From: Heterotrichella gracilis
Lineage: Eukaryota > Sar > Xanthophyceae > Tribonematales > Xanthonemataceae
Reading direction: 5' to 3'
Assembly (NCBI GenBank): GCA_032358255.1
Contig: JAULBX010012433.1
Coordinates: forward strand, 1-64,000
DNA length: 64,000 nucleotides
Of the stretch, positions 23,186 through 34,600 are shown piece after piece. The notes beneath the pieces are model-generated. The model had not been told where the DNA came from and searched no databases. It was given only the letters and a program-made list of their open reading frames with translations. Numbering within the stretch: the stretch's first letter is position 1; the number at the start of each line of letters is the position of its first letter. The translations under genes were made by a program, and so were the position numbers.

Positions 23186-26100
23186 TCACTGCTTCTTGAT
23201 AGCATTGGCTGTGCCTTGCACCGCTGCAACCACGCTGATTACCAGCATGGCCCAGGCGAGTGCTTTTCGCCATGGGTTCTCCCCCTTGCTGGTGACAATG
23301 AATGCCCCGGGGAAGATATAGGAGAAGATCACGCAGGCAGTGGAGCCCACAAAGGCCATGATGCCCCAGACCTCGGGGACTAGGATGGCGAGCACCACAT
23401 TGCCTGCAACAGGGGGGTTGTCATATGAAGTTTGCCTGGAACAGCTAGTAGCTACCGGAATATTGCCGGCATGATGCCATGTTTGTTGTCAGCATCGCCA
23501 GTAATCAGACACTGCCATGTACTGTACAACCAAAGCCGACGACAAACATGGCATGATGCCAGCAACATCCCGGAAGAATCATACGATGATGGGTGCTGCA
23601 TACCTGGATGGATGCTCAGCCCGACTTGTATGCAAGTGACCACATCCTCTCACTGCAGCAGACGATAAACTCTAAACCCTAAACATTGTGTATGCTGGTC
23701 TGATGCACCCGCGCCAAGTCACGGCAAATGATCAACCTGCAGGCATTTTTACATGCACTAACAGTTACTGCTGATACTCACCAAAAAGCACTGCATACGT
23801 GAGGAGGTAGAACTTGCTCAACGGGAGCTCCAATGCCCCATCACTCTTGTAGATGATTTCAGCCAGGTTTTCCCGCAGGCCCCAGTTTTTGAGCACAAAG
23901 GACACCAGTAGGGTATAGGTCATGGTCAGCCGCACAGAGGCGCATGCTACTTGAGCAGCCGGTAGTGGCAGGAGGTGCGTGATGTTGTTGGGCTGCAAGA
24001 GACACACAGTAAAAATGCATTTCAAACAAACGCTGGAGTTTGTGTAGTATGCTGACGTTATCTGACAACAATTGCAGGATAGACCCGTGTTCACATTACA
24101 AACCGTAGACCCAATGCAAACCCAGGTAATATAAAAAGATTTTAGTTAATCACGTGTATGACTTTTTCCTACACGGCCTGATGCGCTATTGACTCGACGA
24201 GCTGCATATGAGCTTCGAGAACTGGAACTGATTGAGCTACACATTCCACAAATGGGGATGTTGATTTGCTGTGCTTTAGAGTGAGCTTGGAGATGGCAAG
24301 CTCACCTGTAGATTGAGGAACACATTCCCATGTGTCTGGGAACCAAAAATGATGTAGCCAGACAGCCCCACAGCTGTGTAGATGACTGTGATGAGACCAG
24401 TACCACCAGCAATCACTGAATACATGTTGGCTGCTGTGGGCTGCACCAGGGAGGTTTTCTGCGTGCACAATGGTTGGGCATCAGGAACTTGCTGGCGCAT
24501 TTTACAAACCAGAGTGCAACTTGGTCAGCAAGGGCCAGAACTTTGAGCACCGTGCTGACCTCAGCATGGTTTGGTGAGGGGATGAAGGACAGAATGGGTG
24601 CATGCTTCTTTGCATTCACACCAATATAAACCGATTGAAACTAATTGTCAAGGAAATTTGTTTTGGAAAACGGTTGAGGATGAGGACTTACGATTGGCAG
24701 GACGTTGAAGTGGCAGATATAGGCCAGCGCCACCACCGGATATACCCCAAAAATGGTCCCCAGAATTTGCACAGCTGTGGTGCCAGCCATCAGTGGGTCA
24801 GGCAGCAATGAGAAATCAGCCCCATCGTGCTTTGCCAAGGCAATCCCAGCCAAGATCAAGAATGAAGATGTAAAGAAGAAAGAGCATGCGATGCTGATTT
24901 TGCTGGCCATTTCGAGCCCGCCGAGGTCTCTCAGTGCGAGCATGGGGGCCTCGAAAGCCCCTGCCGTGATGACAATCTGCAGGGCAGGGAGGAGCTCAGG
25001 AGTCGCCATTGGATGGGAATGAGACAACTGATGTCATGCTCGGGAAAACATCCCAGTCCTTTATCTGGCATGGGACACGTGATATCAGGTACGCAATTCA
25101 ATGCACTGGCAAAGCATGTTACATTGCCTCTGGAGCTTCCACATCATGAGCTCAGTGTATGATACTGATAGTGCAATGGGACAATCAAGCAGATTTGCGA
25201 TACCATTGCAGGCAACAAACGTGTCCCAACCCACTTTTAACTTACCAGCAGCCATCGGGATAGATACCAGGGATTGGTGTAAATCCCAAATGTGTTTGTG
25301 ATCAGGCCCTGGTAGCCATTGGCCTTGTTGCCCACCATCATATCGGCAATCATGATGAAGTACACAGTCATCACACCTGCAATCAGGCGAAATTGTCCTC
25401 ACATCATAAGTGAGGATGTAAAGTTGTCATCACAGCAAGTACACAGTGAGAAAACAGTCATCACACCTGCAATCAGGCGAAATTGTCATCACACCATAAA
25501 TGATGATGTAAAGTTGTCATCACAGCAAGTACACAGTGAGTACACAGTCATCACACCTGCATCAGGCATGACAAACTTTACCTGGCATCAAACACCCAGG
25601 TACGGTTTGATCTGTCTTTTGGCTGGTTGCGTTCAAACTCAAACACAAAAGCGTGCAATTAAAAGCATGCTGCTTCAGGGATTTGAACGCACCCAAGTTG
25701 TTGATGACTATCATGTATTGGAGTAGGCGTGCCCCTACCCGCCCAAAGCGCTGCTGTACTGCAACCGCATACGAGGTCACTTGGCACTCATCCGCAACCC
25801 TGCAGTGCAGTGGGTGCCCAACAATAAGCACCGCGCTTGTTGCTTTAGAAACTGTACGCACTGAGACGTGAGCACACACTGTAATTCCAAGGGGTGCAAG
25901 ACCATCAGGACAGCCCCCCTTTGATTTGCCAGTCCCGCTGCAATCCGAACTCCAACACATGCAGCTATTTTGATGCAGGACTCATTGCAACACGTGAAGA
26001 TCAAATCATGTCGGCCAAATGTCAAACCTGACATCTAGCCCCTAAACCGGTTTAGGAAGGGCTTTGGTCGTACTGGAAGATGATTGCACCAGAGAAGTGG

Positions 26101-27362
26101 GTCCTGGCTGTGATTACCCTAAACCCTAAACCTTGAATCATACTGGATAGAGTGTGATCGTACTTGACGATGATTGCAGCAGAGAAGTACGTCATGGCTG
26201 TGATCACCAGCATGATTGCAAGTCCCAGCAGGACGCCCACTGCTGCAAACACCTTGGGAAGCGCCAGAATACCTGCAACACACATACATCCCTTTTGTAT
26301 GCATATCCTTGTGGCACATGCATATCCCTGTGGCATACATCGATACTCAATACCATACCACTTCACCAACACAACTCTGCTGTGTTGCAGGGGTTTGGGG
26401 ACAGAGTGCACATACTGCGACATGTGAGTACGGATGGATACCATGAGCCATGCGGCCGTAAGGTGCTCTCAGTATGCAGACATTCTGTTTAAAGCTGTTG
26501 TGTGGTGGTAGACACTGGTACTGGTAGAGATGTCTCGTGTGATGGACACTCACCACAGCCCATGAGCGTCATCGCAAAGTTGGCTACGGCGGTGGCGGTG
26601 GTTGAGGTGCCTGCGTAGTGCTCCTCCTGCAAGTCCTTGCCGCTGGTGTCGGAGTGAAGGAGGACCATGGAGTGCTGGTGGGACAGCAAGCGGCGCCTGC
26701 GCAGGTAAGAGGGTTTACCAATGTACTCCCTGGTGCCAACCCCGACGACCCTAAACCCTAAATCCTAACCAAAACAGGCAAAAAGGGTTGCTATTCTACC
26801 TGAAGGTATTGGGTGGAATTGCCCGCATAGTCCTCCTCCACGTTTTTGCCACTGGTATCAGAATGGAGAGGGCAATTACAAGTGCTGGTGGGACGACATG
26901 CGGCGTGCCCAAGATCAATCAAGTGATAAGCGGATATATCATGGTTAGCTTGTATGGGACGCAAGTGGGCGAGGCAGCTACTGACCATTGCATTCAGGCT
27001 GCAGGCCTGTGACTGCACAATGCAAGCAATCCTTTGTTTGCTTCCTGGTACTCTCAGTCAGGACGTGATTCCACATGCCGCCCTTTGTACCACTGGCCGC
27101 AACTGTTTGAGACTTTGCCACAGCTTGCGCCAGCCAAGCTGCCAAGAGCTAACACTACGATGTATTCACTAAGCACTAGGCAGACGATGACGGCTGCAAA
27201 TGCCTCTTCTCGGAAGGCTGTAACTATCTATCCCACTGCCTAGGTGCCAACTTACCTTGCCAGCGAAGTGGCGGCCCTGGCATAGCTCTGAGACAGCAGT
27301 GGCCGCTCCAAGTCTTCTTGTACTCGGGCGAAAGGCGAGGTGCCGGTGCCCACGTCCGCCAT
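23186..27362 (-). CDS. AAAP-family amino-acid transporter (487 aa, 9 exons)
   Basis: Secondary transporter of the amino acid/auxin permease (SLC32/36/38) superfamily, an integral membrane protein that couples amino-acid transport to H+ or Na+. Exons 27362-27256, 26696-26554, 26272-26164, 25799-25693, 25376-25246, 24976-24692, 24458-24306, 23992-23782 and 23403-23186 are phase-consistent and end in TGA. A charged N-terminus of about 70 residues precedes roughly eleven hydrophobic segments. These include the usual first-helix start GCGILALPKVFAAVG (about 82-96), LLQYMIVINNLG, VITAGAFEAP, VYPVVALAYICHFNVLPI, YTAVGLSGYIIFG and VWGIMAFVGSTACVIFSYIFPG. Substrate and membrane are not predictable from this. 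It sits between the two GT61 paralogues without an obvious functional link. Three introns carry junction copies. Confidence 0.92.
25370..25562 (-). repeat. Tandem acceptor-side repeats before transporter exon 25376-25246
   Basis: A unit of about 85-95 bases containing the CAG acceptor and the first 12 exon bases (GTGTGATGACTGT) occurs at the functional exon and twice more upstream in the transcript (acceptors near 25465 and 25557). The two inner units are nearly identical, so this array is recent. Confidence 0.92.
26053..26135 (-). repeat. Donor-side copy of transporter exon 26272-26164
   Basis: About 48 bases (26069-26116) repeat the exon end and donor with six or seven substitutions. They are joined to the functional exon through CCCTAAACCCTAAACC (26116-26131). 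Confidence 0.9.
26745..26895 (-). repeat. Acceptor-side copy of transporter exon 26696-26554
   Basis: About 26810-26895 repeats the exon start (coding HSDTSGK…EE.YAG) with several changes. It is joined to the functional copy by CCCTAAACCCTAAATCCTAACC (about 26751-26770). Confidence 0.88.
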
Positions 27363-28618
27363 CGTTGCTCGTGTGAAGCGTGAAGGACTGTCAGCAAGAT
27401 CTATGTCTCATGAAGGCACACTGAAACAAGGGCACTGTCGCCGTGAAACACAGGATATGAAGTAAGCCTTTCAAGGGTCCGCATGCAATATATGTGGCTT
27501 TGTAGGAGTAGCGAGAAGCAAGCACCTAGCCGTCCGAAACGGTTTATAGCTGCCACTTATGCATGCATGCACACAGCCACATCAGACAATAGTGCTAACG
27601 CCTATCACGTCCACGATAGGGGCAGTGAAATCTGTAACAGTCGCCTTACGGTTATACAGCCAGTTATGTCGTTGTTGTTGTTTGGCAACGTCAGGTTTTA
27701 CCTTCATGTGTACGTCGCTGCAGCGTGGCTACCAAAGTGATAGACCCTAGGGTTCTGTTAGGGTTGAGCTTTCACAATAATTAATTTGGGCAGTTCAGCT
27801 GGCTGGAAAGGGAGAAAAGAAAAAAAGCCAGATCTGAGTAGGGGCAAAGAGTCATGTGTGCAACACCAGAGCTCAGTACATGTACAACCTACACCATAGG
27901 GACTCGACCTCGTTTCCAAGCCCAGTCCACGCCTGCAATTGCAGTTCATCGTGTACAACTGTATGTATTGGTGCACGTTATCATGAAAACTGCAGGACCT
28001 AGGCCAACATGTACATGCCACGCCTGCAGGACCTAGGCCAACATGTACATGCACAGTGGGTGTGGCTCAAGCGCCTATCTCGTTTATGCAACAAAAACAA
28101 GTGAGAGGTATCCAAAAAGGAGACCTGCTGAAAAAACGGTCCTATATGCTAACCTGTCCCTGAACAAAAAAACATGCAACAGCAATAAAGACAATCCATG
28201 ATCCTAAACCCTACACCTTCACCCTAACGCCTACAAAGGCATGCACCGCGACTCATGGCATAGGATCAGGAACTGCTGATGGCGCAGCACGGCTCTCACT
28301 GGGAGTGGGGCAATGCATGTAGCCTACGGGCACCCTAAGGGCACCCTAAGGGCACTCTGCTGATTGTGCTGCGTCGCTGCAATGCAAGTCGCTCATTGAG
28401 TCAGTACTGTGGTGCATGCTGTTGGAGCACGTGTGCCGACACCAGCTGCTCCTGCACTGCTTGCTCCACAATGCGCCGCCACATGCGCGGGGGGTGCTTG
28501 CTCATGATAACCGGCTGCGCTTGGTCCGGTTAGGAAGTCACCACCAACTGGTGGGGCAAGGCATGTAGGGCACATTGCTGCTTGTGCTGAAGCGCCGAAA
28601 TGCATGGCACTCGTCAAT
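27363..28618. other. Intergenic region between tandem minus-strand genes
   Basis: Contains the transporter promoter at its left end, a 29-bp direct repeat at 27990-28018 and 28024-28052, three 12-base GGGCACCCTAAG units (28328-28357), CCTAAACCCTACACC telomere-like variants near 28202, and a decayed copy of the last GT61 exon at its right end. No gene is seen. Confidence 0.5.
28393..28565 (-). repeat. Decayed full copy of the last GT61 exon, after the stop
   Basis: About 170 bases resemble the terminal exon (28813-28619), including its end and the CATGCGCGG…CTCATG core, but with indels. It lies downstream of the stop codon, so it is part of the 3' UTR or intergenic. Confidence 0.85.
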
Positions 28619-31136
28619 TTAGTGCTGTGGTGTATGCTGCAGGAGCACATGTGCCGGCACCAGCTGCTCCTGTACCGCATGCTCCACGATGCGGCGCCAC
28701 ATGCGCGGGGTGAGCTCGCTCATGTTGACCTGCTGCGCATGGTCCTTGTAGATTGTCACCACCGACTGGTGGTGCAGCAGCACGAAGAAGTACTTGTGCC
28801 GGTCCCTGCCCACCTAGAAAATAACAGTAAATTAAAGTAGTTGTAGAATTTACTTTATACTTGAAATGATAATGAGATGACAGTTGAGGACTGTGGCGCA
28901 GCAGCACAAAGGAGAATTTGTGCCGCTCCCTGCACACCATCACAATGAATTAGTACTGAGTGATTTTATACCAATGAGAACTGATGAGAATAACCATTTT
29001 TTTGGATTAAACTTTTCCCCACAATGTATCAAGATTTTAATGGAGAGACAGGGAGAGACATGGGGGAGACATGATGGGAGAGACATAATTTCTTGCATAC
29101 CTTCATGAGGGTGAGCAGCAGCGGCTTGAGCACCCGCCAGGGCAGGATAACATGCATGTCCCGGGCAAACGCGGGCCCGCCCACCAGCAGCGTCTTGTTA
29201 CCATGCTCCTCATACCAGCTTGGCTTGTTCAGCTCCGGGCCCTCAACATTGAGCGCCCAGAAGAAGCGGGTGAAAGTCGGGTGGAATTCCCGGAACGCGT
29301 AGTTGTTCGCCCACCCAAACAGCCCGAAATCCCGGGGACGGACCTCTATCAGGGATGCCCCCGGGCGCAAGAAAACCGCGTTCATGGCCTCCGCCCCATG
29401 CATGGTGATGAACACATCCGCTTCCCGCACCGCCGCGATGTTGTGCAGCATGTCGTGGTCATCGAACCACCAGTAGGCGCACTGCGCGGCGTCCCAGATG
29501 GCGCCATCTGGCACCACATCCCGGGGATCCCAACTGTTGCACTTTTCCAGGAGGAGCGGGTAGTTGAGGATGCGGCGCACCTTGCCCCTGCGGCTGGCCA
29601 CCAGGATCTTCATGCGCTCCTCCTCGAGCCAGGCTGGCCACTTCACCACCGGAGCCCTGGGTAGCTGCGGCTGGTAGTGCGCCAGGATTTTCTCGGATGC
29701 CACCCACGGCATGCCTGGATGGCCCGAGGAATCCAGCAGGCAGATGTACATCTGCTGGTAGCATCTGTTGACCCCCGCTGCCCGGGTGGAGGCATCCGCC
29801 AAGGTGAGGATTGCGTGCGCGGTCAAGGGGGCGAGCATGAATTTGACATAGGGGCGCATCTCCAGGCCCGCGGGGGTGCCTACCACCAGCTGCACCCCTT
29901 GGTTGATGGCTGAGGAGAGTGACATGTCGTAGAGGGCCTCCACGCCGCGGGTGAAGAACTCGCCAAAGTTGTACAGGTACCTGCGGGGGAGTGGCGGGGG
30001 AGTGGGGTTGCGATGGGTGGAGGGCTGTGGGATTGTTTCAGCTTTGAGGTTTAGGGTTTAGGGTTTCAGCTTTGAGGTGCATTGCTGTGCACAATGATAT
30101 CCGTGTTGCAGGTACCTGTGGGCAACGGCGGGTGAGTGGCTGTGGGATGGGTGGAGGGCGGGGAGCAAAACGGGGCTGGCATTGTGGAATAGTGGCTTTT
30201 ATATAATGGCTACATGTTTTGGTGGGTTAATCTTCAGCTTGCGGGATGCCATGCTGTGCACAATGAGATCCATATTGCAGCGTGCAATAAACATTAAAAT
30301 AACAAATAAAGAGGGTTTGTGCCTGGTCGAGGGGTCGAGGAGTCATGCATACATCACGACCATGCCCAGCTAAGCCATGCCCAGCTAAGCTTATGAGTCT
30401 GTGTGCCTGCGCCATCACAAGCCTTACCTGGTAAGGAACAGCAGGGGTATTGTGCAGTTCTGAAAGCGCGGCTCCTGGAGGTCCGGCCATGGCTCACTAT
30501 TGGTAGCGACCCTGAACACAAGCTCTTCATGGGGCAGGTGGCCTCCCGCATGGTAGACATCTCCGCCTCCCCCATGCCAGGGCCAGTTGTAGCGTGCAAA
30601 ATCGGTCTGCTTGGACCAATCTGGCAGGGCAGTCACGTTTGGGTGGTCTGGGAGGTACTCCGGTGCGAACAAGACGATGGTTTGCTGGTCCAAGCACACC
30701 TGCGTTGTGGTGGTGCACAGGGCTGGTTGACCAGTGGTAATACTAGTATGGTCCTTCTTGTGGGTCTTGCTTGTGCTAGTGGGTTCTGCAGGGTTAATGG
30801 TACCCAACAGACACTGCAAAAGCTGAGGTGCACTTGTCACAAGACTGACTCTGGGGGTCTCCATGTTGTGGGAGCATGGCACATGGCCCGTTGGTGCAGG
30901 GTCTGTCAAGATTGAGCTGCACAACTCCTCCTGCCGGGAACGCCCACCTGAGTGTAATGACCGCAGCGGAAGCGTCCTGTGAGTATTTCGTAGTCAGCTT
31001 TTGGTTCAGGAGGGTGGCATGTCTCGGTGGGCCCTCCACCCCCATGCCCACCCACGCCCCACTCAGCTACCAGTGATAGGAGTGTTACAGAAAACACAAC
31101 TGATATGCACTGATCCTTGCAACTCTGTGAGGTCAT
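28619..31136 (-). CDS. GT61-family glycosyltransferase paralogue (511 aa, 4 exons)
   Basis: Paralogue of the enzyme at 18255-22516. Exons 31136-30948, 30699-30428, 29980-29101 and 28813-28619 agree in phase and end in TAA. A hydrophobic N-terminal stretch (ISVVFSVTLLSLVAEW, about residues 10-25) suggests a signal anchor. The shared blocks are VCLDQQTIVLFAPEY, WPWHGGGGDVYHAGGHLP, CTIPLLFLTR, READVFITMHGAEAMN and PGASLIEVRP; the latter two are GT61 signatures. The 880-base third exon equals four exons of the paralogue, so three introns differ between the copies while the first, second and last positions are shared. An upstream in-frame ATG is absent; a nearer ATG at 31164 is out of frame. The glycan target is unknown. 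Confidence 0.93.
28880..28945 (-). repeat. Acceptor-side copy of the last GT61 exon
   Basis: About 50 bases repeat the exon start (CGGCACAAGT…GTGCTGCTGC type) just upstream of the functional acceptor at 28814. Changes destroy the frame. Confidence 0.82.
30040..30135 (-). repeat. Telomere-like tract and acceptor copy upstream of GT61 exon 29980-29101
   Basis: TTTAGGGTTTAGGGTTTC (about 30050-30067) is flanked by two copies of CAGCTTTGAGGT (30038-30049 and 30067-30078). A second GCAGGTACCTG block at about 30109-30119 resembles the acceptor region at 29975-29985. Confidence 0.75.
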
Positions 31137-31683
31137 CGTCTGCGCCGCTGAGCGTTGAGCCCATTCCAAAGCATCTCATTGTACATTGGTCAAAATAAGT
31201 GTGGCAAGATGTGTCAGACTTCGATGAGCCCCGTCGCCGTCACGCTGGCTTAACGTTGTAGTAAATTCTACCAAACCTCCTGTAGCCACACCTATGGACA
31301 TATATGTTGACAAGCTGGGATAAGGTCCCCAGCCTGGGGCCCAGGACAGAACCCTAATGTGAACCTGGCCAGATACCAGGATAGTCCACGCCAACCAGTT
31401 GAGTTGAGCACTGGCAGCTAGCTATCCGGTTGAGATAAGTGCTATTTTGCACAAGTTGGTATATGCTGTTTGAGTTCACGATAACTCGGGTGTTGGTGGT
31501 TCAATCGCACCTATCCCCAGCCACTTATCTATCCGCAGCCACAAAGTTGCATGCACATACACCGTGCACTCCGAGAAGAAACGATGCTTAGATTCGATAC
31601 TACTGTTTAATTGGGTACCTATTACATCGTTGGGGAACTGACGGAAGCAGTGGGTTGTTTCGTTTGTGGTGAGTTGCATCGCA
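31137..31683. promoter_or_regulatory. Divergent promoter region GT61 / PNPase
   Basis: 547 bases between divergent starts must contain both promoters. No element can be assigned and no gene is seen. Confidence 0.4.
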
Positions 31684-34600
31684 ATGCAGTCTCATGGGCA
31701 GATGGGCAGTACTAGCGCAAGCACAGCAAGCTCCAGCCGCCCAGTTGCTGGCGTTACGTCCCTTCACCACAGAACCAGGTCAATCAGCGACTGCGTCCAC
31801 TGGAAGCAGCTGGCAGGGACCAGCAGCCTGCACCGTGCTGCCCATGCTTGCACCCTCAGAAGTGTCCATGGCAGGCAATGCCTGAACTGCACGGCTTCTG
31901 CAGCAACCACCGAACAGCCCTCACCTGCACCTGCAGCTCCAGAGGACCAGGCGTTTGGTGACGCGCACCGGCTGGTGATTGACGTCGCTGGGAAAGAGGT
32001 GGGTCTTTAGAGGGGCCAGCCACCATGCATAGTCATGGCTAGGCCACAAGTAGAAACTACGGACTTCTGCCACAGCTGTTGTGGGTTGAAGGGAACTTCC
32101 TGTTTTTCACATCCCAGAATACTCCCACTTTTAGCTTTCTGCAAGCTGTAGAATTGCTTTGCCAAGTTGCAATTGCCAATGCCTATACTGGTGTACCCCC
32201 ATCATGCCTGTGCTATTTACACATGCACTGCTGCCAAAGCACTGTCAGTGCTTGTAACTTCTGCCCTGGTTGCTGCAGTTGGTCCTAGAGACTGGGGAGA
32301 TTGGTCGCCAGGCCAATGGAGCAGTCTTTGCCTCGATGGGCGGCACGGTATGTGCAGTGAGCGCCCGGTGGCAGGGTCCACTGCAGTCCTATAGTGCTTT
32401 GTCCCCAGCTCGCCGCTTGTCATCATACTGAGCCACAATTACCCATCGCCATGCTCTTGGCCATGCACGTGTGCATCCGCAGTAGCTCTTGCCAGTGTAA
32501 AAGCCTCATGCCACTGCCATCGGTCCAAAGAGGCGGTCTGCCTAGGGTACTGTATGGCGGATTCATGTGCACCATACTGCCTTCTCAGGAAGTCTATGCA
32601 CAGGCATTGTTCTGACCTGGCCCATGCCTTCTGCCAGATGATCTACACCACTGCGTGCTGCGGCGACACCCCCGTTGGTGACGGCTCCTTCACCCCCCTG
32701 TCGGTCAGCTACCAGGAGCGATTCAGTGCTGCTGGCCGCACAAGGTAGGGAGAGCAGCTCCATTGAAGCCATTATTCCTATCATTCCTTTCGCCCTGCAT
32801 TAAGTATTGTAGCGTTGATGCAGCCATCTGAGTTATGGCATTGTCTCCAATGCCATCCCCTGGCCCCTGTGCACTGCCACCCAGCTTTGGTTTGCAAGCG
32901 TCCACCACCCACGCAGCTTGCCATTGTGGTAATCAAACTCAATTGCCTGTTGCAGTGGCGGTTTCCAAAAGCGCGATGGGCGGCCAAGGGACCACGAGGT
33001 GTTGGTATCCCGCCTGATTGACCGCCCCCTGCGGCCGCTTTTCCGCAACGGGTGGAGCAACGACACTCAGGTGGGACGGGGGTCTGGGGGGTCTGTGGAA
33101 GTTTGTCTTGCATCGCATTTTGTGCAAGCTCCTTGTCAAAATGTTGGTCGGTCCCAAGCTGGATTTCTTGCCCACACTGGGCTGATACGCTTTGTAATTG
33201 TGTTCATTTCTTGTTGCCTGGCCTTCTGTCAGGTGCTGCTGTGGGTGATGAGCTATGATGGCCAGATCGCCACCGAGCCCCTGGCGATCACTGCCGCGGG
33301 CGCTGCACTGGCGGTGTCAGGTACTGCGGGGGTGGACATGGGGGGGAATGCACAACGGTGCACAAGACATATTGGTGCATGAGGATAGCATGCGTATGGT
33401 ACATCAAAATTCCTGAAGTACGAACAATTCCACGAGCTTACAAAATTGCGCGAGTATGATACAGCAAAATTCCAAATATAAATTGAAACCCACCCTTTCG
33501 GCAGCGCGTGCAATGTGGGTACCCCCTACATTGCTCCAGTGCGCGGCGGCCCCACTCCCCGCCCCCGCGCCCCCCTGCGATGCCCACACCAAACTGGCGG
33601 CGTCGCGTCGCGCCACCTGGCAGTCACATGCGAGGTGTCGCTTCGTGGCGCTGCCCGGCTGACATCCGGAGTCCCCTCCCACGGGTAGCGCTTGATCCCC
33701 ACAGGCGGGTGCCCACTAAACAGGGTCCACATTCACGCATTTTGCACCATTGCACTACATTTCCACTAGCCAACAAAAATTAAAAGGCTGTTTAAGCAGG
33801 CCAACAGCTGGTTTAACCAGCTTGTGCCAGAGGACCATGCTCATGGTGTTCGTTCCCCTGTTTCATTCCACAGACATCCCCCTTGTGAAGCCCATTGCTG
33901 CGGTGCGGGTGGGCCTGCTGGAGGGCCAAGGGTTTGTGATAAACCCTAGCGTGAGGGAGCTTGAGAGCAGCAAGCTTGACCTGATGATGGCAGGCACTGC
34001 GGATGCAGTCCTCATGATCGAGGGCTTCAGTGACTTTCTGACGGAAGAGCAGATGCTGGAGGTAACATAAGTAATGATTATAGTTAAATTATATTTTCCG
34101 GTAAAATTTATTCTTGTGAAAGTAGTAGCGGAGACCAATTATCCAATTAAAAAACAAATGTTACCCTCTTACATGCGTGTGCGCTAGGCCAGTCCCCAAT
34201 TTGCTCCCATGTGCACACGACCCCTAGGCTTTGTACAGGGACCCTACACCCTGATGCTTCATACTTGTCGCAGGCACTCGCGCTAGGCCAGTCCACCATC
34301 AGTTCCATGTGCAAAGCCATTGCCGGGTGGGTGGAGAAAGTAGGGAAACCAAAACGGGAGCAGGTGGTGCTTCCTCCCACAGGACTGGATGAGCAGATCG
34401 AGGTGAGCAGGGTTTAGGGTTTAGGAGGGCTGCGCTGCGGTTGGGCAGGGTGCAGGATGTGAGAACAGGGCAGAGGCGTGCTGCCTTTGCATGCCATTGC
34501 GTTGTGCAGAATTTTGCATGTGTGGATTTGAGAGCATACAGCACCTACCCTAAACTCTAAAGATGACATTGATAATGTTCTGCACCCCTTTGCCAAGAGA

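Noticed and set aside
31666-31683. PNPase start at an upstream GTG
   Set aside because: Nuclear genes rarely use GTG, and the ATG at 31684 gives a good transit-like leader.
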